Notes under the pieces: generated by a model
What the model was told of the DNA's origin: nothing
The model's database searches: none
The model's input: the letters and a program-made list of their open reading frames with translations, nothing else
Position numbers and translations under genes: made by a program
Origin: JANMEB01 sp041745295
Lineage (GTDB): Bacteria > Planctomycetota > Planctomycetia > Pirellulales > Pirellulaceae
NCBI GenBank assembly: GCA_041745295.1
Contig: JBGTJE010000031.1
Coordinates: forward strand, 1 to 64,000
Direction: 5' to 3'
DNA length: 64,000 nt
Shown: positions 26,714 to 38,896 of the stretch, piece by piece
How positions within the stretch are numbered: the first letter of the stretch is position 1
Layout of the letters: each line of letters starts with the position of its first letter

Positions 26714-26801
26714 CCCTCCCCACGCCGAAGCGTCGGGGGAGGGAATTCGTTCGCGAATTCTCATTAGTTTCCTCTCGTTCCCAGGCTCCCGCCTGGGAAC
26801 G
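26714..26801. repeat. Three consecutive hairpins between pspA and AAA genes
   Basis: CCCTCCCC-ACGC-CGAA-GCGT-CGGGGGAGGG at 26714-26743, then GAATTCG-TTCG-CGAATTC at 26743-26760, then CGTTCCCAGGC-TCCC-GCCTGGGAACG at 26776-26801. They occupy the 279-bp gap between pspA and the AAA gene and could attenuate or process the transcript. Confidence 0.8.
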
Positions 26802-26911
26802 CACTGTCTTGGAGGCTCCGCCTTCCATTTCACGCCGAGGCATGCGCCTCAAATCATTTCCAATGACTCGAATGGCGTTACTTGCTTCGCGGGAATCAGC
26901 CGCAGCCATTG

Positions 26912-27661
26912 CTAATTCTGCTTTTGCGTTTGTTTTGCGGGGCCCAACTCCTTGGTTTCTTCCTTCACCCCGGCCGTTTGTGGCGTGACGAGGCCCATGT
27001 CGATTTCGAATTCTCGCAGGGCATCCTCGGCCATGGCGGATTCCACTTTCTCGGAATGCACAATTTCGTCCATCCCTTGTTCCGAGAGGTCGGTTGCGAC
27101 CCGGGCCTTGGCTCGGTTCAACGAGATTTTGTCCTGGATGACTTGTTCAATCTGACCAAAATCCGTGGTGACGTCGAAATCAAACGACTTGGCCAATTCG
27201 GCCATTTCTGCTTCCGCGCGGCTCATCTTGAGTTCCGCGTCGTACTTGGTGATCTTGTCGCGCACGTCGGCAAGTTTACCCATGGCGTGTTTGATTTTGC
27301 GGACGTTGTTATCGTAGGCCTTTTCGTGCATCGTCAGCTGTTGTTCGTTTTCAGCCAATGCGTTTTTTATCTTCTGCAGCTCAACCGCGAATTTTCCGGC
27401 GGTGTCTCGATCTCCGGCCTGCAAATAGGCTTTGACGCGAGCCTCTAAATCCTTCTGGTGTTTTCGCTCTCCATCGACTTGGCGGGTCACCCGTTCCACG
27501 AGGGAGCGGTATTGCTCCAAACCCAGCCGCCCCGACTTCATTTCGTCGACCGCCTTGTCGTATTCGTATTGCATTTGTGCAATCGGATCGGCGGTCCAAA
27601 AGAAATTGGCCATCTTGTTAATTTGTGCTCGAAACGCGCGCCAAAGTTTTCCGAATATCAT
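26912..27661 (-). CDS. PspA/IM30 (ESCRT-III superfamily) protein
   Basis: A 249-aa PspA/Vipp1-like protein. The opening MIFGKLWRAFRAQINKMANF is an amphipathic helix, followed by long coiled-coil helices (residues 30-200) with repeated Glu/Lys/Arg/Ala heptads, for example LEQYRSLVERVTRQVDGER. The C-terminal tail is longer and richer in Glu, Thr and Lys than in E. coli PspA (222 aa). This family binds stressed inner membranes and polymerises as ESCRT-III relatives do (established for PspA and Vipp1). It is the first gene of the minus-strand locus, 279 bp upstream of the AAA gene. No PspF/PspB/PspC genes are nearby, so regulation must differ from that of enterobacteria. Confidence 0.85.
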   Translation of the reverse strand: MIFGKLWRAFRAQINKMANFFWTADPIAQMQYEYDKAVDEMKSGRLGLEQYRSLVERVTRQVDGERKHQKDLEARVKAYLQAGDRDTAGKFAVELQKIKNALAENEQQLTMHEKAYDNNVRKIKHAMGKLADVRDKITKYDAELKMSRAEAEMAELAKSFDFDVTTDFGQIEQVIQDKISLNRAKARVATDLSEQGMDEIVHSEKVESAMAEDALREFEIDMGLVTPQTAGVKEETKELGPAKQTQKQN

Positions 27662-28242
27662 TTTCGATCCCCGTAAGACGAACCTGGAAATCCGAGAGAA
27701 GATTGAAACGGACTACAGCAAATTACCCGTAGCTCACATGATATTTGATTTGAGATTCGAATAAAACAAGGGCGGCTTGGCAAAAATCGCTTGTTTCTCG
27801 CCGCCGAGCCGAAACTGGGCGGAGGGTCATCGTCACCATTGGTTGCGTTTGCTTTCGGGTGGAACGCTCTGAGGCTTCGAGAAGACTTTCTGGCAATTCA
27901 GACATTGTGCTTACCGCTTGAGCGGGTGTTCATTGACCTTATGCTCCCATTCCTGTCCCCAACGGGCTCGTCCCGTTTGGTGAGCGAGATTGGCGATGCA
28001 CGTCTGGCTAAGCTATTGCGTCGATTAAACAGACTCCGCGAAATCGATGAAATCTGATTCACCTCACGAGGCAAGCTCGTGGGGGTCATTGTGCGTAGGG
28101 CACCATACCCTTAGCGGGCAAATCTGTCGTTCCAACGGAACAAGTCCGTTGGGGACGCTAAAGAATTGATCACCGGTTGGCGACCAGGACACTGTTAGAG
28201 CCAGTGGCACACAAGACTTATCCAAGCGCAAATCGCCCGCCG
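27662..28242. other. Gene-free region rich in small palindromes
   Basis: About 580 bp between the monooxygenase and pspA. It contains CACGAG-GCAAG-CTCGTG (28065-28081), CCAACGG-AACAAGT-CCGTTGG (28132-28152), a similar AACGGG-CTCGT-CCCGTT near 27960, and part of the 8112-8182 repeat at 28196-28217. An 88-codon plus-strand frame (27791-28057) overlaps one of these palindromes and is not credible. Confidence 0.55.
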
Positions 28243-29439
28243 TCACAGCGAGCCGGCTTCGTATTTAGTCGGCAGGAACAGCGTGCGCCACATATAAGCC
28301 GTCGGCGTGGCGCCGATCAAGAAGTTACGCAACGCGACCGACCAACCCGTGGAGCATTTTCCAAGTTCCCCGAGCTGATTCGATTTCTTGGACAACCATC
28401 GACAGCGTTCAAATCGCTCGGCCTCGAAAGTCGAAAAAAAACGCTCCACAGCCGTCAAGTCGATCGGACCAGTCCCGGATTTGCCTCGACTTGTTTCCAT
28501 CGCGCGAATCAAACGACTTAAGACAACTGCGTCTTCGATCGCCAGACATCCGCCTTGTCCAAAGTTGGGTGTTACCGCATGGGCGGCGTCACCCACCAAA
28601 CCCACACGTCCACGGTGCCAGGGAAGCTGCGGGGCGTGGTCCAAGATATCGTTTTTGAGGATGGCGTCCGGGGGCGTCAGCTTGAGAATTTGTGGGACGG
28701 GAGAAGCCCAGCTCTGGAGCAGTTTTCGCAAGCGATCGCGGGCATTCGTTTCAGGCTCCGCGGCCGGAGCCAGTCGAACGAACCACCAATACACGCGATC
28801 GCGCGAAAGTGACGTGAAACCGAATCGCATCCCCCGTCCCCAAATCTCCGTTACGTAACCGGTTGGCACCAAGTTTGGTTTAGCTTCGCAGAGTCCACGA
28901 TAACAGGTATACCCTGCGTAACGTGGCCGACAACTTCCCAGGACGTGGCGGCGGGCCACCGAATGAACTCCGTCGGCGCCGATCAATAACTCCGACATGA
29001 CGCGAGTTCCATCGGCGAATTCAGCTGTGACGTGCTCATCGTTGGATTCGATTTGGGCCAGCGTTTGTTTCCATCGGAAAACGCTTGGTGGGAGCTGCTT
29101 GGCCATCGCGGCGACCAACTCCGTGCGATGGATCATGGAAAACGTCGTTGCAAGACCCTTGGATCGCTCGCGTGAGGCAAGGTCCAATTGCGAGACGCAG
29201 CGATGCCCGTCGTTCAGGCGAAATTCCGCGATTCGGGCCGGCATCGACAACGCGCGAATGGCGCTACCGACCCCCAGCGTGTCGAGTGCTTGCATCGCGT
29301 TGGACCAAAGCGCAATCCCAGCACCCACTTCGTGGACGCCGTCCGACCTCTCCGATATCACGACTTCGCACCCGACTCGCCTCAAGCCGAGAGCGACGCT
29401 CAATCCTCCGATACCAGCCCCAATGATGTGGACTTTCAT
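28243..29439 (-). CDS. FAD-dependent monooxygenase (PHBH/UbiH-like)
   Basis: A 398-aa flavoprotein hydroxylase. The Rossmann motif GAGIGG at residues 7-12 opens the protein, a DG-type NAD(P)H/FAD motif is seen in LLIGADGVHS, and the second FAD motif GLVGDAAHAVTPNFGQGG follows at about residue 290. The closest likeness is to the single-component aromatic hydroxylase group (salicylate, kynurenine and zeaxanthin oxidoreductases); the substrate cannot be read from sequence. The start at 29439 is chosen so that the Rossmann fold is N-terminal, eight bases after the stop of the M61 peptidase gene. The longer frame to 29544 has no support. Confidence 0.88.
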   Translation of the reverse strand: MKVHIIGAGIGGLSVALGLRRVGCEVVISERSDGVHEVGAGIALWSNAMQALDTLGVGSAIRALSMPARIAEFRLNDGHRCVSQLDLASRERSKGLATTFSMIHRTELVAAMAKQLPPSVFRWKQTLAQIESNDEHVTAEFADGTRVMSELLIGADGVHSVARRHVLGSCRPRYAGYTCYRGLCEAKPNLVPTGYVTEIWGRGMRFGFTSLSRDRVYWWFVRLAPAAEPETNARDRLRKLLQSWASPVPQILKLTPPDAILKNDILDHAPQLPWHRGRVGLVGDAAHAVTPNFGQGGCLAIEDAVVLSRLIRAMETSRGKSGTGPIDLTAVERFFSTFEAERFERCRWLSKKSNQLGELGKCSTGWSVALRNFLIGATPTAYMWRTLFLPTKYEAGSL

Positions 29440-29447
29440 TCGGTAGC

Positions 29448-31034
29448 CTATTTCGACCGCGGCGTCGCCGCGACAGCGCCGGTCAACGCGCGAAACTGGG
29501 CCGTTTGGGCTACACTCGCATCCGCCCGAACGGACAGCGACCATTTGACCTTGGGATCAGGATCGTCGCTCATTTCGAGCCCAAACCAATCCAAGGCTTC
29601 GGAATAATCGAGTTCATCGGTCGACGCCAGATGCTGCTGGAACCAAGCAACTAAATCAACTTCGGAAACTTCTTCCGCCACACCGACAAAGTCCGCCGGC
29701 GTGAATCCCCGCTCGCCCGAAAAGCGTTTATATGCCAATCGCATGACATCATCGAGACTCTTCTTTCCCTCGGTCGACCGGCGGATTTTGGCGTCGAGCA
29801 GAAAGCCGACGATCGGACCTTTGACATAATAGCTGACGGTCGTGTCTCGATCTTGACCGACTCCGGACATACTCGTGGTCCAGACGTCCAACGAAGCCTG
29901 TTCCAAGCTTTGTTTCAAGCGGCCAGGCGAGGCTTGCAATTGTCGGATGTACGAGGACATCGAATTCAAAAAGTCCTTGGGAGCACCCAGGCCGGAGCGC
30001 ACGACGATCAGGTCTCCGTAGTACGAAGTCAGTCCTTCGGCAATCCAGAGACTGGCAGTTCGTGGCGGCCGTTCGTAATCGAATGGGCCCAATTCGATCG
30101 GCCGCAGCCGCTTGACATTGAATGTGTGAAAGTACTCATGGCTGACAAATGCCAGCCAGCCGAACGCCGTCCAGGGCGCCGCGGAATTCGAGTTAGGATT
30201 GAGTCGAGTCGTAATCAAGGTGGAAGTTTTATGCTCGAGGCCGCCTGCACCATTGTTGAAAAGATTTAAAAAGACATATCGTTTAAAAGGCAGTTCACCC
30301 CAGAATTCGTGCATGCCGCCAATGAGTTTCGCCAAGTTCTTTGCGGCTTGTTCTCCATCCCAACCGGGATGCTCGCCCGCATCGACCAGAACGTGGCGTG
30401 CACCACCAACGTCGAATTCATGGACGCCCAGATTTATGCCAGCGACAATAGGAGAGTCAGCCAGCGTGTCGTAGTCCGGGGAATCGAATTCATTTGCAAC
30501 GCCGCTTGGAGATTCCAAGCCGCTAAACGCTTGCCACTGTTCGGGAAGTTCGAGTCGGACGCGATGCGGACGATGAAGGTCTCCGACGGTAGTCAGAAAC
30601 GTTGCGGGGCCATTGAAGACCGCGAACGAATCTCCGATCCAGTTGGTGGTGACCGAGCAGTGCTCGCATTTCAAGCGGTACTTGACGTTGATTGAGTCGG
30701 CGTTGGAAGTGGCGATGGTCCAGCGGTTGGGGCCATTTTGTTGGACTTTCAAGGTCGTTCCGTCCCGCGTTTGCGCCGATACGTCGCTCACTTGCTCGGC
30801 ATAGTTTTGAACGAAATAAAAACCCGGTGACCAAATCGGCATCATGACTTCGATCGCGTCGCGCTGGCCGGTTGGGATGGATGTCTGGAGTTCGACGACC
30901 TGTTTTTCGGCGGAGGCGAGTCGGATCGTGTGGACGATTGGGGCATCGCGTTGAGCCCAAACTGATTGGACAAAAATCGCCGCGACAAAAAGGAGGACGA
31001 AACGTATTGATGATGGATTGGGCGAGAATCGCAT
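29448..31034 (-). CDS. Secreted M61 family (glycyl aminopeptidase-like) peptidase
   Basis: A 528-aa protein with a signal peptide (SSIRFVLLFVAAIFVQSVWAQ). An N-terminal beta domain leads to the M61 gluzincin core: zinc motif HEYFH in SHEYFHTFNVKRLRP and third ligand Glu in LWIAEGLTSYYGD. Most M61 enzymes of this kind end with a PDZ domain. Here the protein ends about 40 residues after LDYSEALDWFGLEM, and no full PDZ is seen. It should act in the periplasm or outside the cell. Start at 31034; an ATG 84 bp upstream would precede the signal peptide. Confidence 0.88.
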   Translation of the reverse strand: MRFSPNPSSIRFVLLFVAAIFVQSVWAQRDAPIVHTIRLASAEKQVVELQTSIPTGQRDAIEVMMPIWSPGFYFVQNYAEQVSDVSAQTRDGTTLKVQQNGPNRWTIATSNADSINVKYRLKCEHCSVTTNWIGDSFAVFNGPATFLTTVGDLHRPHRVRLELPEQWQAFSGLESPSGVANEFDSPDYDTLADSPIVAGINLGVHEFDVGGARHVLVDAGEHPGWDGEQAAKNLAKLIGGMHEFWGELPFKRYVFLNLFNNGAGGLEHKTSTLITTRLNPNSNSAAPWTAFGWLAFVSHEYFHTFNVKRLRPIELGPFDYERPPRTASLWIAEGLTSYYGDLIVVRSGLGAPKDFLNSMSSYIRQLQASPGRLKQSLEQASLDVWTTSMSGVGQDRDTTVSYYVKGPIVGFLLDAKIRRSTEGKKSLDDVMRLAYKRFSGERGFTPADFVGVAEEVSEVDLVAWFQQHLASTDELDYSEALDWFGLEMSDDPDPKVKWSLSVRADASVAQTAQFRALTGAVAATPRSK

Positions 31035-31120
31035 GATGTAACTCCGAATCGAGAAATCGCTGGGATCGGGTCGTGTCGGCATCGCAAAAGTAAATCCCCT
31101 TAGCGGCGATGAATTCATTC

Positions 31121-31183
31121 GTAGGACGGCCTTTCCAGGCCGTAAATCGACAGGAAAACGACGGCCCGGAAGGGCCGTTCTAC
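31121..31183. repeat. REP-like palindrome
   Basis: Arms 31121-31143 (GTAGGACGGCCTTTCCAGG...) and 31161-31183 are complementary at 20 of 23 positions, with a 17-nt loop. It lies between the M61 gene and the 16S promoter. Confidence 0.85.
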
Positions 31184-31369
31184 TTTCGGATTTACCGCGG
31201 GGAAACCGGATAAAATCAAGGATGTAGCCTAGTTCCCGCCCGGAAGCGGGGCAATTGCCCGGTCGAAAATGGGATGTGCTAACCTCGGAAGTTGCCAGCC
31301 GCCTGCAGTTACTGCTGGTTGGACGGGGTCATTCCTCGCCGGCTTGCCGAAAAAATTCGGTCTGAGCGG

Positions 31370-31397
31370 TTGACGCGAAATTGACCGGCGGTAGAAT
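31370..31397 (+). promoter_or_regulatory. 16S rRNA promoter
   Basis: TTGACG, 16-bp spacer, TAGAAT: a good sigma-70-type match about 230 bp upstream of the mature 16S 5' end. It is the only strong plus-strand promoter seen in the leader. Confidence 0.7.
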
Positions 31398-31430
31398 TTG
31401 TCCCTCTCAGGCGTACAACCGTCTGGGAAT

Positions 31431-31443
31431 TGATCTTTGACAA
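31431..31443 (+). promoter_or_regulatory. boxA-like antitermination motif in rRNA leader
   Basis: TGATCTTTGACAA matches the boxA consensus TGCTCTTTAACAA at 11 of 13 positions. The next bases, ATTTGGTAGT (31443-31452), pair perfectly with ACTACCAAAT in the 16S trailer (33216-33225), a likely processing stem. Confidence 0.65.
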
Positions 31444-31623
31444 TTTGGTAGTGAACTCTTGAAAGTCATTTCTTTTTTAGAGTGACGAGCCAGCACAAGC
31501 GATGCGACAAGAATCGTGTTTGTTCGGCGGACGTAGTCTGCTGGGTAAACGCGAACTTTTTTTCAAACTTTTTCATTTGGCTAGTCGTCCGCGAACGGGG
31601 CAACCCGCTTGCGGCATGCATAC

Positions 31624-33131
<1,508 letters not shown>

Positions 33132-33208
33132 TTTTAACTGTCCCGACCTAGTCGGGACAAAATCCGTGGGGCATCCTTGTGCATCGGCAAGCGTTCAGTC
33201 GATTCAAT

Positions 33209-33281
33209 TCGACAAACTACCAAATAATCAACAAGAGCCCGCTGCACGGGTCAGCCAGACCTGCAGCGGGTTTTTTGTTTC
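33209..33281 (+). repeat. 73-bp direct repeat, copy 1 (16S trailer + terminator)
   Basis: Identical at 69 of 73 positions to 36925-36997. Contains the trailer half of the 16S processing stem and the rRNA terminator. Confidence 0.95.
33238..33276 (+). terminator. Rho-independent terminator of 16S unit
   Basis: CCCGCTGCA and TGCAGCGGG form a 9-bp stem, extended by inner GGTC/GACC, then TTTTTT. Confidence 0.95.
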
Positions 33282-33350
33282 TTGAAGCCGCATAAATCGC
33301 GAACCAGGATCTTGAACCACAGATAAACGCTGATGAACACAGATTAGGTT

Positions 33351-33971
33351 TTAATCCGAATGGATTCGGCGATAGATTTCGACGCGCGCCGCGTGCCAGC
33401 GCCTTTCCAGTGTCCGTTGCGACAAGTCAAGCAGTTTGGCCGCATCCGCTTGCGATAATCCCTGGTACCAAAGTAAATCGAACACGACGCGAAGTTCGTC
33501 GGGAAGCCGCTCCACGCACTCGTGAAAATCTGTCCAGGGCTGCAGGTTCGCGGGATTCCAAGTCGACCCTGCGGCAGGCTCAAGCGGCACGCCAGCATCT
33601 CCAACGTTCCAATTTGGTGTCGCATGATGAGCGGCCAAGCCGTGCGGCCCAAAATAGTGCCGCGCCATATCGATCAGCTCACGCCGCAAGACTTGGGCCG
33701 CTAGGCGATAAAACTGGACCGCCGATTCGGGCCGACAATCGCGCAGCGCCTGCCACAAGCGCACGACTGCGCGTTGATAAACGTCGTCCGCTTCCTCCCA
33801 CCGCGCAAGTGATGGGTGATCCCGAAGCATCGTTTGCGTCAGCCGCCACAGCCGCCGATTGGCAAGCTCGATCAGCAGATCTCGTGCAGCGGCATTTCCC
33901 GCCGCCAGTTCGCGAAGATGGTGATCGATGGCCATCGTTGTATCGCCGCCAGTTTCTGGTTCCATAACCAT
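33351..33971 (-). CDS. ECF-like RNA polymerase sigma factor
   Basis: A 206-aa sigma-70-family protein. Region 2 is seen in WEEADDVYQRAVVRLWQAL and the core-binding helix, and region 4 in LPDELRVVFDLLWYQGLSQADAAKLLDLSQRTLERRWHAAR, a helix-turn-helix that would read the -35 element. The style is that of the planctomycete ECF group often encoded beside Ser/Thr kinases. Here the kinase is the next gene, divergently transcribed. The start is uncertain: ATGs at 33971, 33965 and 33935 are all in frame and none has a strong ribosome-binding site; the frame is open to 34031. Confidence 0.85.
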   Translation of the reverse strand: MVMEPETGGDTTMAIDHHLRELAAGNAAARDLLIELANRRLWRLTQTMLRDHPSLARWEEADDVYQRAVVRLWQALRDCRPESAVQFYRLAAQVLRRELIDMARHYFGPHGLAAHHATPNWNVGDAGVPLEPAAGSTWNPANLQPWTDFHECVERLPDELRVVFDLLWYQGLSQADAAKLLDLSQRTLERRWHAARVEIYRRIHSD

Positions 33972-34191
33972 CAGTTTAGCCACTACTGTTGTGTACAAAT
34001 AATCCTGGTGTTTTCTCGCGAAACAGTGCAAAACGACTAAACAAAGTGGAGAATACCGTGGCGGATCATCCCATTGATTCTCGACTGGCTAATAGGTGAA
34101 TCGGCGCCGGTTGGATCGCTTCATCGCCGACAGCCGTATTTCGGATGATTAGAATCTGCACAAGTGAACCAATGGCCGGGAGAGCGACGTC

Positions 34192-36840
<2,649 letters not shown>

Positions 36841-36924
36841 GTACCGAAGCAACGCGAAATACGAGCAAGCATTATTTGGCCCTATGACGCTAAATCGCCG
36901 CGCCGTGTGAGCCGTCAAATCAAG

Positions 36925-36997
36925 TCGACAAACTAAAAAATAATCAACAAGAGCCCGCTGCATGTGTCAGCCAGACCTGCAGCGGGTTTTTTGTTTC
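36925..36997 (+). repeat. 73-bp direct repeat, copy 2
   Basis: Same as 33209-33281 with four substitutions. Two of them destroy the 16S leader/trailer complementarity (ACTACCAAAT has become ACTAAAAAAT), consistent with a copy no longer under rRNA-processing selection. Confidence 0.95.
36955..36992 (+). terminator. Rho-independent terminator after kinase gene
   Basis: Same CCCGCTGCA/TGCAGCGGG stem and T6 run as the 16S terminator, about 115 bp past the kinase stop. Confidence 0.9.
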
Positions 36998-37050
36998 GCC
37001 AGGATTACATTTGACCAAACGAGTCACAGACCGTGGGTGGAATGACGGAG

Positions 37051-37120
37051 TACTGGGTACTGGGTACTGGGTACTGGGTACTGGGTACTGGGTACTGGGT
37101 ACTGGGTACTGAGTACTGAG
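37051..37120. repeat. Heptanucleotide array, left (10 units)
   Basis: Eight TACTGGG units followed by two TACTGAG units, exact period 7. It ends 35 bp before the four-helix-bundle gene. Each junction contains GTAC, so the array can fold on itself. Confidence 0.98.
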
Positions 37121-37155
37121 TACTTCCTCCCAAGTTCTCCTTCGGAGCCTCTCCC

Positions 37156-37665
37156 ATGGCCGGTGCCAAAAACTTCACCGATCTCGCATTCTGGAATCGC
37201 TCACGCCAATGGTCCAAGGCAATCTTCCACCTGACCAAGCGTCAGAAATTCTCTGGAGATCGACGGCTGGTCGTCCAAATCAACGATTCCTCCTCGTCGG
37301 TCTGCGCCAACATCGCGGAAGGATTCGGCCGGGGAACTCAAGGCGAATTCGTGATGTTTCTGGGCTATGCGATTGGCAGCCTCAACGAAACGCAATCGCA
37401 TCTCAGTATTGCCTTTGACCGCGAGTACATCGCCGCGAACGAATTTGCGCAACAATTTCGCGAGGGAACGGAAATTCGCAAACAGATCGTGGCGTTCATC
37501 CAGGCGATGAACAAGCCAGGCAGCGGCGTCAAACATCTTCGGCCGCACAAGTCGTGGAACGATCGTCAGTGGGAACGGTTTGAAAAAGTCACCGGACAAT
37601 CTCGTCCCGAATGGGCAAAATGCAAGCCCAGCGAGGGCGAAGAACCGCCGAGCGCGGAAGGGTGA
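37156..37665 (+). CDS. Four-helix-bundle protein (S23/Avd-like)
   Basis: A 169-aa protein of the family first seen as 23S rRNA intervening-sequence proteins. It has the opening NFTDLAFWNRSRQWSKAIFHL, the conserved QINDSSSSVCANIAEGFGR turn and the helical GEFVMFLGYAIGSLNETQSHL. An extra 50 residues follow the core bundle. Relatives include the Avd accessory proteins of diversity-generating retroelements; no reverse transcriptase is in this window. The gene is tightly enclosed by heptanucleotide arrays: one ends 35 bp before the ATG, and the other starts directly after the stop codon. GGAG lies about ten bases before the ATG. Confidence 0.9.
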   Translation: MAGAKNFTDLAFWNRSRQWSKAIFHLTKRQKFSGDRRLVVQINDSSSSVCANIAEGFGRGTQGEFVMFLGYAIGSLNETQSHLSIAFDREYIAANEFAQQFREGTEIRKQIVAFIQAMNKPGSGVKHLRPHKSWNDRQWERFEKVTGQSRPEWAKCKPSEGEEPPSAEG

Positions 37666-37666
37666 G

Positions 37667-37750
37667 TACTGGGTACTGAGTACTGAGTACTGAGTACTGA
37701 GTACTGAGTACTGAGTACTGAGTACTGAGTACTGAGTACTGAGTACTGAC
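37667..37750. repeat. Heptanucleotide array, right (12 units)
   Basis: One TACTGGG, ten TACTGAG and one TACTGAC, exact period 7, starting two bases after the stop codon of the four-helix-bundle gene. Same motif and orientation as the left array. Confidence 0.98.
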
Positions 37751-37759
37751 ATGCGTCAC

Positions 37760-38650
37760 TCAGTTTCGCCGGTCGATGATTTTCAAGTGTGGCCTCAACT
37801 TTTCTAGTGTTGAGGGACCGATTCCGGGAACGTCGAGCAAATCGTCAATTTTCGTGAAGGGGCGGGCCTCGATAATTCGATTGGCCATAATTTCCCCGAC
37901 GCCAGGAAGCTTGAGAAGGTCATCCCGTGCCGCGGTGTTGGGGTCCAACATAAAGTCTTCCGAGAGTTCAGGTTTGCCGAGGCCCTTTCGAAGGTCAGCA
38001 TCTTCCTGTCTCTGTTGTCTCCGTTCTACAGGCAAAGCTTCCCAGTTGGTGGCTCGCCAAATGCCGTTACCCCGTTTCGCCGCTTGCAATTCGAGATCGC
38101 GCATCGCGTCCTGGTATTCGTCCTTCGATTCGCCGCCGGGAGACGCTCGGTATACCCCGAACGCCCTGGCGAGTCCCTCTTCCACCAAAACGCCAGCCAA
38201 ATCGCGGCCGTCGTCCAACCTAATAAATCCGTAGATGCGCGGATGTTTCCCGTCTCCGCGGGCATCGGCAAAAGCGGTGTACAGCGTGAATCGATTGCTC
38301 ATCAGTTGTGCGGTTCGCACGGCTGCTGTTTGCCCAAACCCTTTCGCCAATTCAATCGAATCCGCCGCGGTTTCACCCATTTCGGAAATCCCAAAATAGC
38401 GGCGTTGCTCGCGCAAGCGACGGGCGTCCGTTTCGTCGTTTACATGCCACTCCACACAGTCAGCCCCGTACAGTCGAATCGTGTGTTCGGCCCCATCAGC
38501 GGTCTTGATGAGGAAACTATCCCCGTCTGCCCAAGGCGTGGGAACGAAAATGCAGTTCTCTAGCTTCGTCAGCGGTCGCTGAGCGAAACCTGACGCGACC
38601 AAAAGCAAAACCACCAGCAAATAAAACGGCGCGAAACAAGACGGGTTCAT
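37760..38650 (-). CDS. Secreted thermonuclease-like / helix-hairpin-helix protein
   Basis: A 296-aa protein with a signal peptide (FYLLVVLLLVASGFAQ). Residues about 35-200 form a staphylococcal-nuclease-like domain: DGDSFLIKT, IRLYGADCVEW, YGFIRLDDGRDLAGVLVEEGLARAF. The last 65 residues are a ComEA-type helix-hairpin-helix pair (LLKLPGVGEIMANRIIEAR, LLDVPGIGPSTLEKLRPHL) that should bind DNA. The domain pair suggests a periplasmic or extracellular nuclease that holds DNA while cutting it, as in nutrient scavenging or uptake; this is inference. It ends just after the heptad array and shows no operon partner. Confidence 0.85.
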   Translation of the reverse strand: MNPSCFAPFYLLVVLLLVASGFAQRPLTKLENCIFVPTPWADGDSFLIKTADGAEHTIRLYGADCVEWHVNDETDARRLREQRRYFGISEMGETAADSIELAKGFGQTAAVRTAQLMSNRFTLYTAFADARGDGKHPRIYGFIRLDDGRDLAGVLVEEGLARAFGVYRASPGGESKDEYQDAMRDLELQAAKRGNGIWRATNWEALPVERRQQRQEDADLRKGLGKPELSEDFMLDPNTAARDDLLKLPGVGEIMANRIIEARPFTKIDDLLDVPGIGPSTLEKLRPHLKIIDRRN

Positions 38651-38896
38651 GGCATTATTGGAAACAAGAAAAGGCCAAGTAACGTGGAGAACAAGGAGCT
38701 AGAAACAAAGGAAGTTTCTTGGGCCGAACTTGAATTATCCCTGGGCTTTCCTGTCACACAAGCCGATGACTGATAGTCCATCTTTTGGAAGCTGATCAAA
38801 GGAAGGTCCACCGGCTAATATTTGAAAAACATATGTTAGAGCCATCGTTTATGATGGTGTTCCATTGTCAAGCGATACTTTTTAGCGGATAAGCAG

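Noticed and set aside
27791..28057. 88-codon plus-strand frame
   Set aside because: Runs through a palindrome cluster and has no recognisable domain.
37005..37238. Frame encoding repeated STQYxVP peptides
   Set aside because: Product of the heptad array and antisense to the four-helix-bundle gene.
37051..37750. CRISPR array
   Set aside because: The arrays have period 7 and no spacers; no cas genes are present.
37201..37752. 183-codon minus-strand frame with STQYSVL repeats
   Set aside because: Translation of the right heptad array plus antisense of the four-helix-bundle gene.
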